Part shown: positions 11,250 through 19,860 of the stretch, piece after piece
How the letters are laid out: every line of letters begins with the position of its first letter
How positions within the stretch are numbered: the stretch's first letter is position 1
Assembly: GCF_003955715.1 (NCBI RefSeq)
Contig: NZ_CP034463.1
Coordinates: forward strand, 8,432,001 to 8,496,000
Direction of reading: 5' to 3'
Length of the DNA stretch: 64,000 nt
DNA from: Streptomyces aquilus
GTDB lineage: Bacteria; Actinomycetota; Actinomycetes; Streptomycetales; Streptomycetaceae
Made by a program: the position numbers and the translations under genes
Notes under the pieces: generated by a model
The model's database searches: none
What the model saw: only the letters and a program-made list of their open reading frames with translations
Told to the model about the DNA's origin: nothing

Positions 11250-11290
11250 TCTTTCACGGCCTTTCGTCTCTGCTTAGGAACTCGAGAATC

Positions 11291-11950
11291 ATGACAGACA
11301 AAATTGGCGTCCTCGGCAAGAAGTCCCCGCAGCGCACCGGCGTGGAACGCATAGTGAATGCCCCGCTGCCCACCGTGTACGGGCAATTCCGGGCGGTCGG
11401 CTACCTGGATCACGACCGCGGCGACGAACAAGTGGCCCTCGTCCACGGCGAGATAGGCACCGAGGACGTCCTCGTCCGGCTGCACTCCGAGTGCCTCACC
11501 GGTGACGCCTTCGGCTCCCGGCACTGCGAGTGCGGCGAGCAGCTCGACTCCGCCATGCGGGCCGTGGTCGCCCAAGGCAGCGGCATCGTCGTCTACTTGC
11601 GGGGCCACGAGGGCCGCGGTATCGGTCTGCTCGCCAAGCTCCGCGCGATGGCTCTCCAGGCGGAGGGCCTGGACACCGTCGAGGCGAACCTCGCCCTCGG
11701 CCTGCCGGTGGACGCCCGGGACTACGGCGTCGCCGCCGGCATGCTGCACGACCTCGGCGTGAACAGCGTCCGCCTGATGTCCAACAACCCCGACAAGCGG
11801 GAGGCGTTGGTACGGCACGGCATCGAGGTCACCGAGACCGTGCCGCTGCTGATCCAGCCGTGCGAGAGCAACATCACCTACCTGCGCACCAAGCGGGAGC
11901 GCCTCGACCACCATCTGCCCCATCTGGACGCGGTGGCCCACCTCTCCTGA
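11291..11950 (+). CDS. GTP cyclohydrolase II paralogue, predicted FAPy-forming
   Basis: A 219-residue RibA-like protein without the DHBP synthase domain. The zinc ligands C68, C79 and C81 are intact in 'HSECLTGDAFGSRHCEC', and the nucleophilic arginine is R143. The key difference is at residue 120: 'KLRAMALQ' has Met where E. coli RibA has catalytic Tyr105 ('KIRAYALQ'). In S. coelicolor SCO6655, as I recall from Spoonamore and Bandarian's work, this same Met120 makes the enzyme release the formylated pyrimidine (FAPy) rather than the deformylated riboflavin precursor. It is therefore probably not the housekeeping riboflavin enzyme but the entry enzyme of the cluster. Confidence 0.9.
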   Translation: MTDKIGVLGKKSPQRTGVERIVNAPLPTVYGQFRAVGYLDHDRGDEQVALVHGEIGTEDVLVRLHSECLTGDAFGSRHCECGEQLDSAMRAVVAQGSGIVVYLRGHEGRGIGLLAKLRAMALQAEGLDTVEANLALGLPVDARDYGVAAGMLHDLGVNSVRLMSNNPDKREALVRHGIEVTETVPLLIQPCESNITYLRTKRERLDHHLPHLDAVAHLS

Positions 11951-12018
11951 TTACGGGTGGCGCGGTCCGGACAGGAAGAGGGGGCCGACCGACCCCGACC
12001 CACCTGGGAGGCTCGCCC

Positions 12019-13164
12019 GTGAGAATGCAGGCACAGGCCGTCGTGATCGGCGGCGGAGTGATGGGCACGAGCATCGCCTACCACCTCGCCGCCGCCGGTG
12101 TCCGTGACGTCGTGCTCGTCGAACGGGACGAGCTGGCCTCCGGCTCCACCTCGAAGGCGGCGGGCGGGGTGCGGGCCCAGTTCTCCGACGAGCTCAACGT
12201 GCATCTCGGGGCGCGCAGCCTGGCCGCGTTCGGCCGGTTCCGGGAGGAGATCGGGTACGACATCGGGCTGCACCGGGTCGGCTACCTCTTCCTGCTGTCG
12301 ACCCCCGAGGACGTGGCCTCCTTCGAGGCGGGCGTACGGTTGCAGAACGCGCTCGGCGTGCCCAGCCGTCTGCTCACGCCGAAGGAGGCCCGCAAGCTCT
12401 CGCCGCTGATCCGCACCGAGGGCCTCCTCGCCGCCGCCTACTCGCCCGACGACGGCCACTGCACCCCCGAGGCCGTCGTCCACGGCTACGCCTCCGCGGC
12501 CCGCGCCCTCGGCGCCCGCGTCCTGCGGCACACCGAGGTCACCGGCATCGAACTCCACGGCGACCGCATCACGGCCGTGTCGACGACCCTCGGCCGGATC
12601 GCCACCGACACGGTGATCTGCGCGGCCGGACCCTGGTCGCGGGCCGTCGGCCGGATGGCCGGCGTGGACCTGCCCGTGGAGCCGCTGCGCCGCCAGATCG
12701 CCGTCACCGAACCGGTCCCGGACCTGCCGCCGGGCCTGCCCATGACCATCGACTTCAGCACCACCCTCTACTTCCACCGCGAGGGCCCCGGCCTCCTCCT
12801 CGGCATGTCCGACCCGGACGAACGCCCCGGCTTCGCCACCGACACCCACGACCGCTGGATCCCGCGGCTGGCCGCCGCCATGGAACAGCGCGCCCCCGCC
12901 CTCCTCGACCTGCGCCGCACCGGCGGCTGGGCGGGCCTGTACGAGGTCACCCCCGACCACAACGCCCTGATCGGCGAGGCGACTTCGGTCTCCCGGTTCC
13001 TCTACGCCACCGGCTTCTCCGGCCACGGCTTCCTCCAGGGACCGGCCGTCGGCGAGGTGGTCCGTGACCTGGTCCTGGGCCGCGTACCCTTCGTGGACGT
13101 CAGCCCGTTGAACGCCGGCCGGTTCGCGGCCGACGCCCCGCGCCCGGAGGCCAACTGCGTATGA
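12019..13164 (+). CDS. FAD-dependent oxidoreductase, DAO/sarcosine-oxidase family
   Basis: A 381-residue flavoprotein. The N-terminal dinucleotide fold is clear in 'VVIGGGVMGTSIAYHLAAAG', followed by 'ERDELASGSTSKAAGG', where covalent or close FAD contacts occur in the family. The C-terminal 'LYEVTPDHNALIGE' and 'ATGFSGHGFLQGPAVG' are typical of sarcosine and pipecolate oxidases. The GTG at 12019 is chosen because GGGAGG lies seven bases upstream. It overlaps the LYS1-like gene by four bases. Together with two saccharopine dehydrogenases this suggests oxidation of a lysine-derived secondary amine such as pipecolate or saccharopine; that is inference. Confidence 0.85.
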   Translation: MRMQAQAVVIGGGVMGTSIAYHLAAAGVRDVVLVERDELASGSTSKAAGGVRAQFSDELNVHLGARSLAAFGRFREEIGYDIGLHRVGYLFLLSTPEDVASFEAGVRLQNALGVPSRLLTPKEARKLSPLIRTEGLLAAAYSPDDGHCTPEAVVHGYASAARALGARVLRHTEVTGIELHGDRITAVSTTLGRIATDTVICAAGPWSRAVGRMAGVDLPVEPLRRQIAVTEPVPDLPPGLPMTIDFSTTLYFHREGPGLLLGMSDPDERPGFATDTHDRWIPRLAAAMEQRAPALLDLRRTGGWAGLYEVTPDHNALIGEATSVSRFLYATGFSGHGFLQGPAVGEVVRDLVLGRVPFVDVSPLNAGRFAADAPRPEANCV

Positions 13165-14222
13165 CCGATCTCCATCTGTGGCTGCGCCACGAGGTCCGTC
13201 CCACCGAGCGACGCACGCCGATCGTGCCGTCCGACGCCCGCCGGCTGGTCGAGAGCGGGGTGACCCTGACCGTCGAGGAGTCCCCGCAGCGGATCTTCCC
13301 GATCGAGGAGTACGAGGCGGTCGGCGCCCGCGTCGCGCCCGCGGGGTCGTGGGTGTCGGCGCCGCCGCAGGCCGTGATCCTCGGCCTGAAGGAACTCCCG
13401 GACGGTCCCGACCGGTTGGCGCACCGGCACATCTTCTTCGGGCACGCCTACAAGCGGCAGCCGGGCGCCGCCGGCCTGCTGCGCCGGTTCGCCGCCGGGG
13501 GCGGGACGCTCCTCGACCTGGAGTACCTGGTGGACGACACGGGCCGCAGGCTCGCCGCCTTCGGCTACTGGGCCGGATACCTGGGCGCCGCCCTCGCGGT
13601 GCTCCAGCAGCGGGGCCGTCTCGGCGCGCCGCTGACGCCCACCTCGAAGGAGGAACTGGACGCCCGCCTCCGCCCCGTCGCCGGGGACGCGGACTTCACC
13701 GCGCTGGTGATCGGCGCCCTCGGCCGCAGCGGCCGCGGCGCCCGCGCGGCCCTCCAGGCGGCCGGTGTCGAGCCGACCTGCTGGGACCTCGACGAGACCC
13801 GGAACCTGGACCGACCGGCCCTCCTCGCCCACGACGTCCTGGTCAACTGCGTCCTCGCCACGACCCCCGTCCCGCCCTTCGTCCGCGAGGCCGACCTCGA
13901 CGACCCGGCCCGCCGGCTGCGCACCCTCTCCGACGTCACCTGCGACGTCGGCTCCCCGCTCAACGTCCTGCCGGTCTACGACCGCACCACGGAGTGGGAC
14001 GACCCGGTACGGCGGCTGCGCAAGGAGCCCCCGCTCGACCTGATCGCCATCGACAACCTGCCCTCGCTGCTGCCGAGGGAGTCCAGCGAGGACTTCTCCG
14101 GCTCGCTCCGGCCCCTGCTCCTCGACTTCGGGGCCGGCGGGCCATGGGGGCGCGCTGTGGACCGGTTCCACCAGGCGAGCCGGGAACACGGCATCGCGGA
14201 AGGGGAGTTGCCGCATGACTGA
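13161..14222 (+). CDS. Saccharopine dehydrogenase, L-lysine-forming type (LYS1-like)
   Basis: A 353-residue protein of the AlaDH/PNT-like saccharopine dehydrogenase family. 'LRHEVRPTERRTPIVPSDARRLVESG' opens the N-terminal domain, 'IFFGHAYKRQPGAAGLLRRF' carries the conserved Lys/His catalytic region, and 'ALVIGALGRSGRGARAAL' is the nucleotide site near residue 185. In yeast this reaction interconverts saccharopine with lysine plus 2-oxoglutarate; in bacteria it can start lysine breakdown. It starts inside the oxidase stop and overlaps the next gene by eight bases. Confidence 0.85.
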   Translation: MTDLHLWLRHEVRPTERRTPIVPSDARRLVESGVTLTVEESPQRIFPIEEYEAVGARVAPAGSWVSAPPQAVILGLKELPDGPDRLAHRHIFFGHAYKRQPGAAGLLRRFAAGGGTLLDLEYLVDDTGRRLAAFGYWAGYLGAALAVLQQRGRLGAPLTPTSKEELDARLRPVAGDADFTALVIGALGRSGRGARAALQAAGVEPTCWDLDETRNLDRPALLAHDVLVNCVLATTPVPPFVREADLDDPARRLRTLSDVTCDVGSPLNVLPVYDRTTEWDDPVRRLRKEPPLDLIAIDNLPSLLPRESSEDFSGSLRPLLLDFGAGGPWGRAVDRFHQASREHGIAEGELPHD

Positions 14223-15369
14223 CCTGGTACCCGCGAGCGGCACCGTCCACTGGATCGGCACCGGGCTGTCCACGGGCAGCGGACTGGCGAAGCTGTGCGA
14301 GAGCGCCCCGCGGGTGCGGGTCTGGCATCGCACCGAGGAACGCGCGGCCCAGGCCCTCGACCGGCTGGGCCTCACCGGACGCGCCGAGCCGCGCGCGTAC
14401 ACCCTGGACAAGCTGACGGCGGCCCTCCAGCCCGGCGACGTCGTCGTCTCGATGCTGCCCGCGCCCGAGCACGCCGGCATCCTCGCGGTGTGCGTCGCCT
14501 CGCGGGCCCACTTCGCCTGCTCCAGCTATGTGTCGGACGCGGTCCTGGAGCAGGTCCCCGCCGCTGCCGCGGCCGGGCTCGTCGTCCTCACCGAGGCCGG
14601 GCTCGACCCGGGCATCGACCACCTCTTCGCGCACAGCCTCGTGGCCCGCGCCCGGGACGCGATCGGCGACGGCACGGCGGCCTCGTACCGCCTCACCTCC
14701 TACTGCGGCGGCATCCCCGCGGTGCCGAACGACTTCAGGTACCGCTTCAGCTGGGCGCCCCTCGGTGTCCTCAACGCCCTGCGCTCGCCCGCCCGTTACC
14801 TCGCGGACGGCGCCGAGACCACCGCCGCGCGGCCCTGGGAGGCGACCCGGCGGCACGTCGTCGACGGGGAGACCTTCGAGGTCTACCCGAACCGCGACAG
14901 CGTGCCCTTCGTCGAGCAGTACGGCATGCCGCCCGCCTGGAAACCGCAGACGTTCGTCCGGGGCACCCTGCGCCTGGAGGGCTGGCTGGAGGCCTGGGGC
15001 GAGGTCTTCGAGGAGCTGAAGGCGGGGGACGACGCCCGGATCGCCGCCCTGGCCCAGGAGTTGGCGGCCACCTACCCGACCACCGACACCGACCGGGACC
15101 GGGTCGTCCTCGTCGTGACGCTGGACGTGGCCGGTCCGGCGGGGCAGGCCTGGTCCGGCAGCTATCTGCTCGACCTGACCGGGGACGAGGAGGAGAGCGC
15201 GATGGCCCGCTGCGTCTCCCGCACCCTCGCCCTCGGTGTCCGCCGCGTCCTGGACGGCGCCCTGCCGCCGGGTCTCAACCGCGCCGCCGAGACGGCGGCA
15301 CGGTCGGAGGAGTGGCTGCGCGAACTCGCCCTGGAGGGAGTCGACTTCACGCTGCGGGTGGATGCCTGA
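14215..15369 (+). CDS. Saccharopine dehydrogenase family protein (LYS9-like)
   Basis: A 384-residue protein with the N-terminal Rossmann segment 'TVHWIGTGLSTGSGLAKLCE' and 'GDVVVSMLPAPEHAGILAVCV', and the C-terminal saccharopine dehydrogenase domain beginning around 'VLTEAGLDPGIDHLFAHSLV'. LYS9-type enzymes interconvert saccharopine with glutamate plus aminoadipate semialdehyde. With the preceding LYS1-like gene it completes a two-step lysine-to-aminoadipate-semialdehyde route. Its TGA and the TGA of the converging hydrolase gene are back to back in the sequence TGATCA. Confidence 0.85.
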   Translation: MTDLVPASGTVHWIGTGLSTGSGLAKLCESAPRVRVWHRTEERAAQALDRLGLTGRAEPRAYTLDKLTAALQPGDVVVSMLPAPEHAGILAVCVASRAHFACSSYVSDAVLEQVPAAAAAGLVVLTEAGLDPGIDHLFAHSLVARARDAIGDGTAASYRLTSYCGGIPAVPNDFRYRFSWAPLGVLNALRSPARYLADGAETTAARPWEATRRHVVDGETFEVYPNRDSVPFVEQYGMPPAWKPQTFVRGTLRLEGWLEAWGEVFEELKAGDDARIAALAQELAATYPTTDTDRDRVVLVVTLDVAGPAGQAWSGSYLLDLTGDEEESAMARCVSRTLALGVRRVLDGALPPGLNRAAETAARSEEWLRELALEGVDFTLRVDA

Positions 15370-16599
15370 TCAGTCCGTCACGGCCTCGTGCACCAGCCGC
15401 TTCAGCTCGGGATAGAGCGTGTGCGAGCCCTTGGGCCGGACCTGCGTCATGAACTGCACCGTCAGATCGCGGCGCGGGTCCACCCAGAACGTCGTCGTGG
15501 CGACCCCGCTCCAGCCGAACATGCCCAGGCTCGTGGGGACCCTGGTGCGCTCCGGGTCGATCACCACGGAGACGCCGAGGCCGAAACCGACGCCGTCGTT
15601 GCCGGGTTCGTCATGGGCCGGCCTGCTGCCGAAGGCGCGCAGGTCGACGCCGCCGGGGAGGTGGTTGGAGGCCATCAGGTCCACCGTCGCGGGGGACAGC
15701 AGCCGCACGCCGTCGAGTTCGCCGCGGCGCCGCAGCAGCTCCATGAACCGGTGGACGTCGTACGCCGAGGCCACCATGCCGCCGCTGCCGGACAGGAAGC
15801 GGGGACGCCCGCGCAGCGGCAGACCGGCGATCGGCTCGATACCGCCGCTGTCGGTCTCCCCGTACAACTCGGCGAGTCTGCCCGCCTGTTCGCCGCTCAC
15901 GCAGAACCCGGCGTCGGGCATCCCCAGCGGTCGGAAGATCCGCTCCGCGAAGAACTCGTCGAGCGGCTGCCCGGACACCACCTCGATGACGCGCCCCAGC
16001 ACATTGGTGGCGACCGAGTAGTTCCACTGCGTGCCCGGCTCGAACTGGAGCGGCAGGCTCGCGTACACGTCGACCGTCTCGGCCAGCGTCGAACCCGGCA
16101 CCACGGACGACTCCAGACCGGCCTCCCGGTACAGGGCGTCCACCGGATGACAGCGGTACGAGGCGAAGGTCAGGCCCGCGGTGTGGGTCATCAGATGCCG
16201 GATCAGCACCGGTTGGGCGGCGGGGCGGGTGCGGACGTCGGCGCCCGAGCCGCTCTCGTGGACCTGTATGCCGGCGAAGGCGGGCACATACCGGGCCACC
16301 GGGTCGTCCAGCGACAGCTTGCCCTCCTCCACCAGGAGCAGCGCGGCCACCGAGGTGACCGGCTTGGTCATGGAGTAGATCCGCCACAGGGTGTCGGAGG
16401 TGACGGGCAGCCCGGCCGCGAGGTCGCGCCGGCCGTGCGTGGTGAGGTGGGCGACCCGGCCGCCGCGGGCGACGGCTACGAGGAAGCCCGGCAGGCGGCC
16501 TTCGTCGACGTAGTGGGCGACGTGCTGGTCGAGGCGGTCCAGCGCCTTCGCGTCCAGTCCGACCTCACTCGGGTCCACCTCTTGCCACAGCTGTGCCAT
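15370..16599 (-). CDS. Serine hydrolase, class C beta-lactamase/esterase family
   Basis: A 409-residue protein of the beta-lactamase/EstB type. The nucleophile motif SxxK is S76-M-T-K79 in 'LWRIYSMTKPVTS', and the Tyr motif is 'WNYSVATNVLGRVIE' near residue 190. There is no signal peptide, so a cytoplasmic esterase is more likely than a periplasm-type beta-lactamase. The ATG at 16599 is followed by 'AQLWQEVDPSEVGLDAKAL', the usual N-terminus of these esterases. The gene stands alone between convergent saccharopine genes and the MFS gene. The substrate is unknown. Confidence 0.85.
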   Translation of the reverse strand: MAQLWQEVDPSEVGLDAKALDRLDQHVAHYVDEGRLPGFLVAVARGGRVAHLTTHGRRDLAAGLPVTSDTLWRIYSMTKPVTSVAALLLVEEGKLSLDDPVARYVPAFAGIQVHESGSGADVRTRPAAQPVLIRHLMTHTAGLTFASYRCHPVDALYREAGLESSVVPGSTLAETVDVYASLPLQFEPGTQWNYSVATNVLGRVIEVVSGQPLDEFFAERIFRPLGMPDAGFCVSGEQAGRLAELYGETDSGGIEPIAGLPLRGRPRFLSGSGGMVASAYDVHRFMELLRRRGELDGVRLLSPATVDLMASNHLPGGVDLRAFGSRPAHDEPGNDGVGFGLGVSVVIDPERTRVPTSLGMFGWSGVATTTFWVDPRRDLTVQFMTQVRPKGSHTLYPELKRLVHEAVTD

Positions 16600-16663
16600 C
16601 GTTCTCCTCCGAAACGTTCGTCGAGGTGCGATCCGGCATACCCAGCCGTAGCGACCTCAGACC

Positions 16664-17980
16664 TCATCGTCGCTCAGCGAGCCGTGAACGTCCCGGTGTC
16701 CGGCCAAGATCGGCGGACGTGGCATGCGGCGGCCGGCCCGGCAGCACCCCGCTCGCCACCGCCCCGACGACCGCCACCCCGGCGAGCACCACCAGCGCCC
16801 CGTGCCCCATCAGGGTCGTCGCCACGGCCACGCCCAGCGTGGGCCCGACGTTCATCGCGGTCTGCTGGAGCCCGCCCGCCACCCCGGCCGACTCGACGGG
16901 ACTGTGCCGTACGACGACATGGGTGGCCGCCACCATCACCGTGCCGAACCCGGCGCCCAGCAGGGCGAATCCGGCACAGAGCGCGAACGTGCCCGCGGCC
17001 CGGTCCAGGAGCAGGACACCCGCCGTGAGGACGGCCATCGCGGTCACCGCCGTACGCCGGGCCCCCACCCGGCGCAGCAGGATCGCGCACACCGGCGCGG
17101 CGGCCACCATCAGCACCGCCAACGGCAGGCAGCGCAGGGCGCTTTCGAGCGGATCGAGTCCGAGCGTGTACTGGAGGGTGTACGTGCTCACGAACAAGGT
17201 GCCCGACAGCGCGGCCGACGCGGCGACCAGGACCCCGAGCGCCGGACCGGCGACGGCCCGCGGCAGGAGCGGGCTCGCGGTACGGCGTTCATGGCGCAGG
17301 AAGGCCGCACCGGCGACCAGGGAAGCGGCCAGCCCGAGCCACTGCGACGACACCAGCGTGTGGACCAGGAAGCCCAGCGTCACCGCGAGCAGCAGGGCAC
17401 CCGGCACGTCCAGCCGTACCGGCGTCGCGCGCACCGGCTCCCGTCCGGTCAGCGCGAGCAGCCCGAACACCAGCGCCGGAACGACATTGAGGAAGAACAC
17501 CGCCCGCCACCCGGGCCCGGCCACCAGCACCCCGCCCACCAGCGGCCCCACCGCCGCCGACACCCCGATGGCCGCGGTCCGCACCGCGATCGGCGTGCGC
17601 AACCGGTCCGGTGGATACGCGGCCCGCAGCATGCCGAGCGTGGCGGGTTGCAGCAGCGCCCCGAACACCCCCTGGACGACCCGGAGTCCGACCACCCAGC
17701 CGATCCCGGGCGCCAGCCCGATGCCCGCCGAAGCGGCCCCGAACCCGAGCATGCCGATCGCGTAGAGCCGCCGATGCCCGTACCGGTCCCCGAGACGCCC
17801 CGCGAACACCAACAACCCGGCCACGGCGATGAGATAGCCGGTGCTGGTCCACTGGACCTGCGCGTACGACGCCCCCAGGTCCTCTTGCAGGGTGGGCTGG
17901 GCGATAGTGAGGACGGTGCCGTCGAGGGCGACGATCACGGCACCGACGACACTGCTCGCGAGCGCGAGACGCGGGTTCAT
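16664..17980 (-). CDS. MFS drug exporter
   Basis: A 438-residue major facilitator of the DHA2-like multidrug class. It opens with 'VVGAVIVALDGTVLTIAQPTL' (the LDxTVxNxALP-like motif C region of helix 1) and has motif A 'GRLGDRYGHRRLY'. The ATG at 17980 overlaps the TetR gene stop by ATGA, so it is the second gene of a tetR-exporter operon. It should be induced when the TetR protein releases the two operators at 18555-18590. The exported compound is not predictable. Confidence 0.87.
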   Translation of the reverse strand: MNPRLALASSVVGAVIVALDGTVLTIAQPTLQEDLGASYAQVQWTSTGYLIAVAGLLVFAGRLGDRYGHRRLYAIGMLGFGAASAGIGLAPGIGWVVGLRVVQGVFGALLQPATLGMLRAAYPPDRLRTPIAVRTAAIGVSAAVGPLVGGVLVAGPGWRAVFFLNVVPALVFGLLALTGREPVRATPVRLDVPGALLLAVTLGFLVHTLVSSQWLGLAASLVAGAAFLRHERRTASPLLPRAVAGPALGVLVAASAALSGTLFVSTYTLQYTLGLDPLESALRCLPLAVLMVAAAPVCAILLRRVGARRTAVTAMAVLTAGVLLLDRAAGTFALCAGFALLGAGFGTVMVAATHVVVRHSPVESAGVAGGLQQTAMNVGPTLGVAVATTLMGHGALVVLAGVAVVGAVASGVLPGRPPHATSADLGRTPGRSRLAERR

Positions 17981-18555
17981 CCGCCCTCCCGACCGAGGTG
18001 TGCGTCGAGGGCCGACCGCAGCAGGGGTGTGAAGTCGTCTGCGCCCGTGGCCAGTTGGAGGCTGCCCCAGCCCCACAGCTGGGCGATGCCGTGCAGGTTC
18101 GCCCACAACGCCCCCGCGACCAGGCGGGCGTCCAGGTCGGGGCGGACGAGGCCGACCAGCTCCACCAGGCGCCCGAAGAGCGGCAGGCTGGTGTCCCGCA
18201 GGCCCAGATGGCCGCTCTCCAGCAGATCGTGACGGAACATCAGCTCGTACATGCCGGGGTTCTCCCGCGCGAACGCCAGGTAGGCGCCGGCGAGCCGGGT
18301 GAGCTGGGTGCGCGCGGTCGCCGTACCGTCACCGGCCACCGTCGCCACCCGCGCCGCCAGCTCACCGAAGCCGTGCCGCGCGATGGCGGACAGCAGCTCC
18401 AGATGGGTCGGGAAATAGCGGCGTGGCGCCCCGTGCGAGACGCCCGCCCGGCGGGCGATCTCCCGGAGCGTGAGCGCCTGGGCGCCCTCCCGGGCCACCA
18501 GCTCCACGCCGACCTCGACCAGCCGGGCCCGCAGCCCGGTCTCGGGTTCATGCAT
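17977..18555 (-). CDS. TetR family transcriptional regulator
   Basis: A 192-residue repressor with the TetR helix-turn-helix near residues 25-48 ('TLREIARRAGVSHGAPRRYFPTHLELL'). The C-terminal ligand domain 'ANLHGIAQLWGWG' resembles TetR_C_13-type proteins. The ATG at 18555 is the last base of an operator copy, so bound protein would cover its own start. It probably represses itself, the downstream exporter and perhaps the divergent PPOX gene. Confidence 0.88.
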   Translation of the reverse strand: MHEPETGLRARLVEVGVELVAREGAQALTLREIARRAGVSHGAPRRYFPTHLELLSAIARHGFGELAARVATVAGDGTATARTQLTRLAGAYLAFARENPGMYELMFRHDLLESGHLGLRDTSLPLFGRLVELVGLVRPDLDARLVAGALWANLHGIAQLWGWGSLQLATGADDFTPLLRSALDAHLGREGG

Positions 18556-18590
18556 AGACAGTGTCTACCAGTAGAGGTAGACAGTGTCTA
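18555..18590. promoter_or_regulatory. Two identical 13-bp operators, TAGACAGTGTCTA
   Basis: TAGACAGTGTCTA occurs at 18555-18567 and again at 18578-18590, centres 23 bp apart (about two helical turns). Each is a perfect dyad around a central base. They lie between the divergent tetR and PPOX genes, the first touching the tetR start codon. Their position and identity suggest the binding sites of the adjacent TetR protein. Confidence 0.75.
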
Positions 18591-18629
18591 CCAGGAATGG
18601 GCGCGGACGGTGGCGGGGTTGATCCGGGC

Positions 18630-19067
18630 ATGACTCAGAACGCGCTGCTCCAGTTGCTCGGCACCGGACACGGCGGGGTGCTGGTCACCCTCAAACAGGA
18701 CGGCCGGCCCCAGCTGTCGAACGTCACCCACGCCTACTACCCGGACGAGGGCGTCATCCGGGTGTCGATCACCGACGACCGCGCCAAGACCCGCAACCTG
18801 CGCCGCGACGCCCGGGCCTCGTACCACGTCACCAGCCCCGACCGGTGGGCGTACACGGTCGTCGAGGGCACGGCCGAGCTCTCCCCGGTGGCGAAGGACC
18901 CGTACGACGACACTGTGGAAGAGCTCGTCCGGCTGTACCGCGACGTCCAGGGCGAGCACCCCGACTGGGACGACTACCGGGCCGCGATGGTCCGCGACCG
19001 GCGGCTGGTGCTGCGGCTGAAGGTCGAGCGGGCGTACGGGATTCCGGCGGCGGTCGACCAGGGCTGA
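18630..19067 (+). CDS. PPOX-class F420-dependent oxidoreductase
   Basis: A 145-residue split-barrel flavin/deazaflavin-binding protein. 'GGVLVTLKQDGRPQLSNVTHAYYPDEG' and 'DRAKTRNLRRDARASYHV' match the Rv1155-like group of F420-binding PPOX proteins. The ATG at 18630 gives the usual N-terminus 'MTQNALLQLLGTGHGGVL'; a longer frame to 18561 would run over the operators. It is divergent from the tetR gene and may share its control. The natural substrate is unknown. Confidence 0.85.
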   Translation: MTQNALLQLLGTGHGGVLVTLKQDGRPQLSNVTHAYYPDEGVIRVSITDDRAKTRNLRRDARASYHVTSPDRWAYTVVEGTAELSPVAKDPYDDTVEELVRLYRDVQGEHPDWDDYRAAMVRDRRLVLRLKVERAYGIPAAVDQG

Positions 19068-19381
19068 GGGCGCGGGCGGTGACGGACATCGGCCGCACCG
19101 CGCGCACCGGCCGCCCCTGAAATCGGCCGGGACGCACGGGGGCCACCCTCTCCGGCTGGTGACGTGTGCGGAGTGCCTGGCCGGCGCCGCACTTCACTCG
19201 TCGTAGGTGCCGATGGTCTTGCCGCGGGCGCCGCCTGTCAACGGGGCGATGCGGGCGAGGGTCGTACGACCGCGCGCGCGGGTCGTACGACCACGGGTGC
19301 AGGCCGGACGACCGATGGTCCGCACCGTCCCGGGTGCCTAGGCTTCCGAAGGTCAAGTCCACCGCGGGGAAAGAGACCACG
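19068..19381. other. Non-coding gap of about 310 bp upstream of the VOC gene
   Basis: No convincing gene is seen here. On the minus strand, 19196-19258 would read a short tail ending 'GKTIGTYDE' then stop, which looks like the last 20 residues of a dehydrogenase, but no upstream coding sequence continues it. The right half carries the phased palindromes listed separately and the promoter of the VOC gene. Confidence 0.5.
19260..19313. promoter_or_regulatory. Three 12-bp palindromes spaced exactly 21 bp apart
   Basis: GGTCGTACGACC, a perfect 12-bp palindrome, occurs at 19260-19271 and 19281-19292. A degenerate third copy, GGCCGGACGACC, is at 19302-19313. The 21-bp spacing puts all three on the same face of the helix, as in cooperative operator arrays. 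They end about 70 bp before the VOC start codon. The binding protein is not obvious from the neighbours. Confidence 0.7.
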
Positions 19382-19792
19382 ATGCCCGTCAACGGCCGCA
19401 GCCACATCCGCCTCGCCCGCCCGTCCCGTGACCTCGCGGCGGCGGAGCGCTTCTGGGCGGACGGGCTCGGACTCTCCGTCGTCTGGCGTGCCGAGGGCGG
19501 CACGGAACCCGGCGAGCACGACCTGCTCATGCTCGGCTGGCCCGATGCCGACTGGCATCTGGAACTGGTCAACGAAGCGGCGCACCCGGTCGAACCACGG
19601 CCCACGGAGGAGGACCTCCTGGTGATCTACGTCGACGGCCCCGTCCCCGAGGACCTGGTGACCAGGCTCGAAGAGCACGGCGGCAAGCGGGTCTCCTCGC
19701 CGAACCCGTACTGGAACCAGTGGGGGGTCACGATCGAGGACCCGGACGGATACCGGCTGGTGCTGTGCGAGCGGGCGTGGTCCAACGCCTGA
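19382..19792 (+). CDS. VOC family protein (glyoxalase/bleomycin-resistance fold)
   Basis: A 136-residue single VOC-superfamily protein. It opens 'HIRLARPSRDLAAAERFWADGLGL', has the strand 'DWHLELVNEA' and closes 'WGVTIEDPDGYRLVLCERAW', the usual metal-site strand ending in Glu/Asp. The ATG at 19382 is preceded by a GGGGAAAGAG ribosome-site region. Members are dioxygenases, lyases or drug-binding proteins; the function cannot be decided. It stands alone downstream of the phased palindromes. Confidence 0.82.
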   Translation: MPVNGRSHIRLARPSRDLAAAERFWADGLGLSVVWRAEGGTEPGEHDLLMLGWPDADWHLELVNEAAHPVEPRPTEEDLLVIYVDGPVPEDLVTRLEEHGGKRVSSPNPYWNQWGVTIEDPDGYRLVLCERAWSNA

Positions 19793-19860
19793 GAGGCCTC
19801 GCGCACGCCGGGCCCCCGGAGCCGTCGCGGCATCCGGGGACCCTGTGACTCCGAGGCGGT

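Noticed and set aside
11530..12018. Upstream extension of the FAD oxidoreductase frame
   Set aside because: It lies in another frame of the GTP cyclohydrolase gene; the GTG at 12019 has a proper GGGAGG site and the normal family N-terminus.
19196..19258. Possible remnant of a dehydrogenase C-terminus on the minus strand
   Set aside because: Only about 20 residues look gene-like and nothing continues upstream; too short to call a pseudogene.
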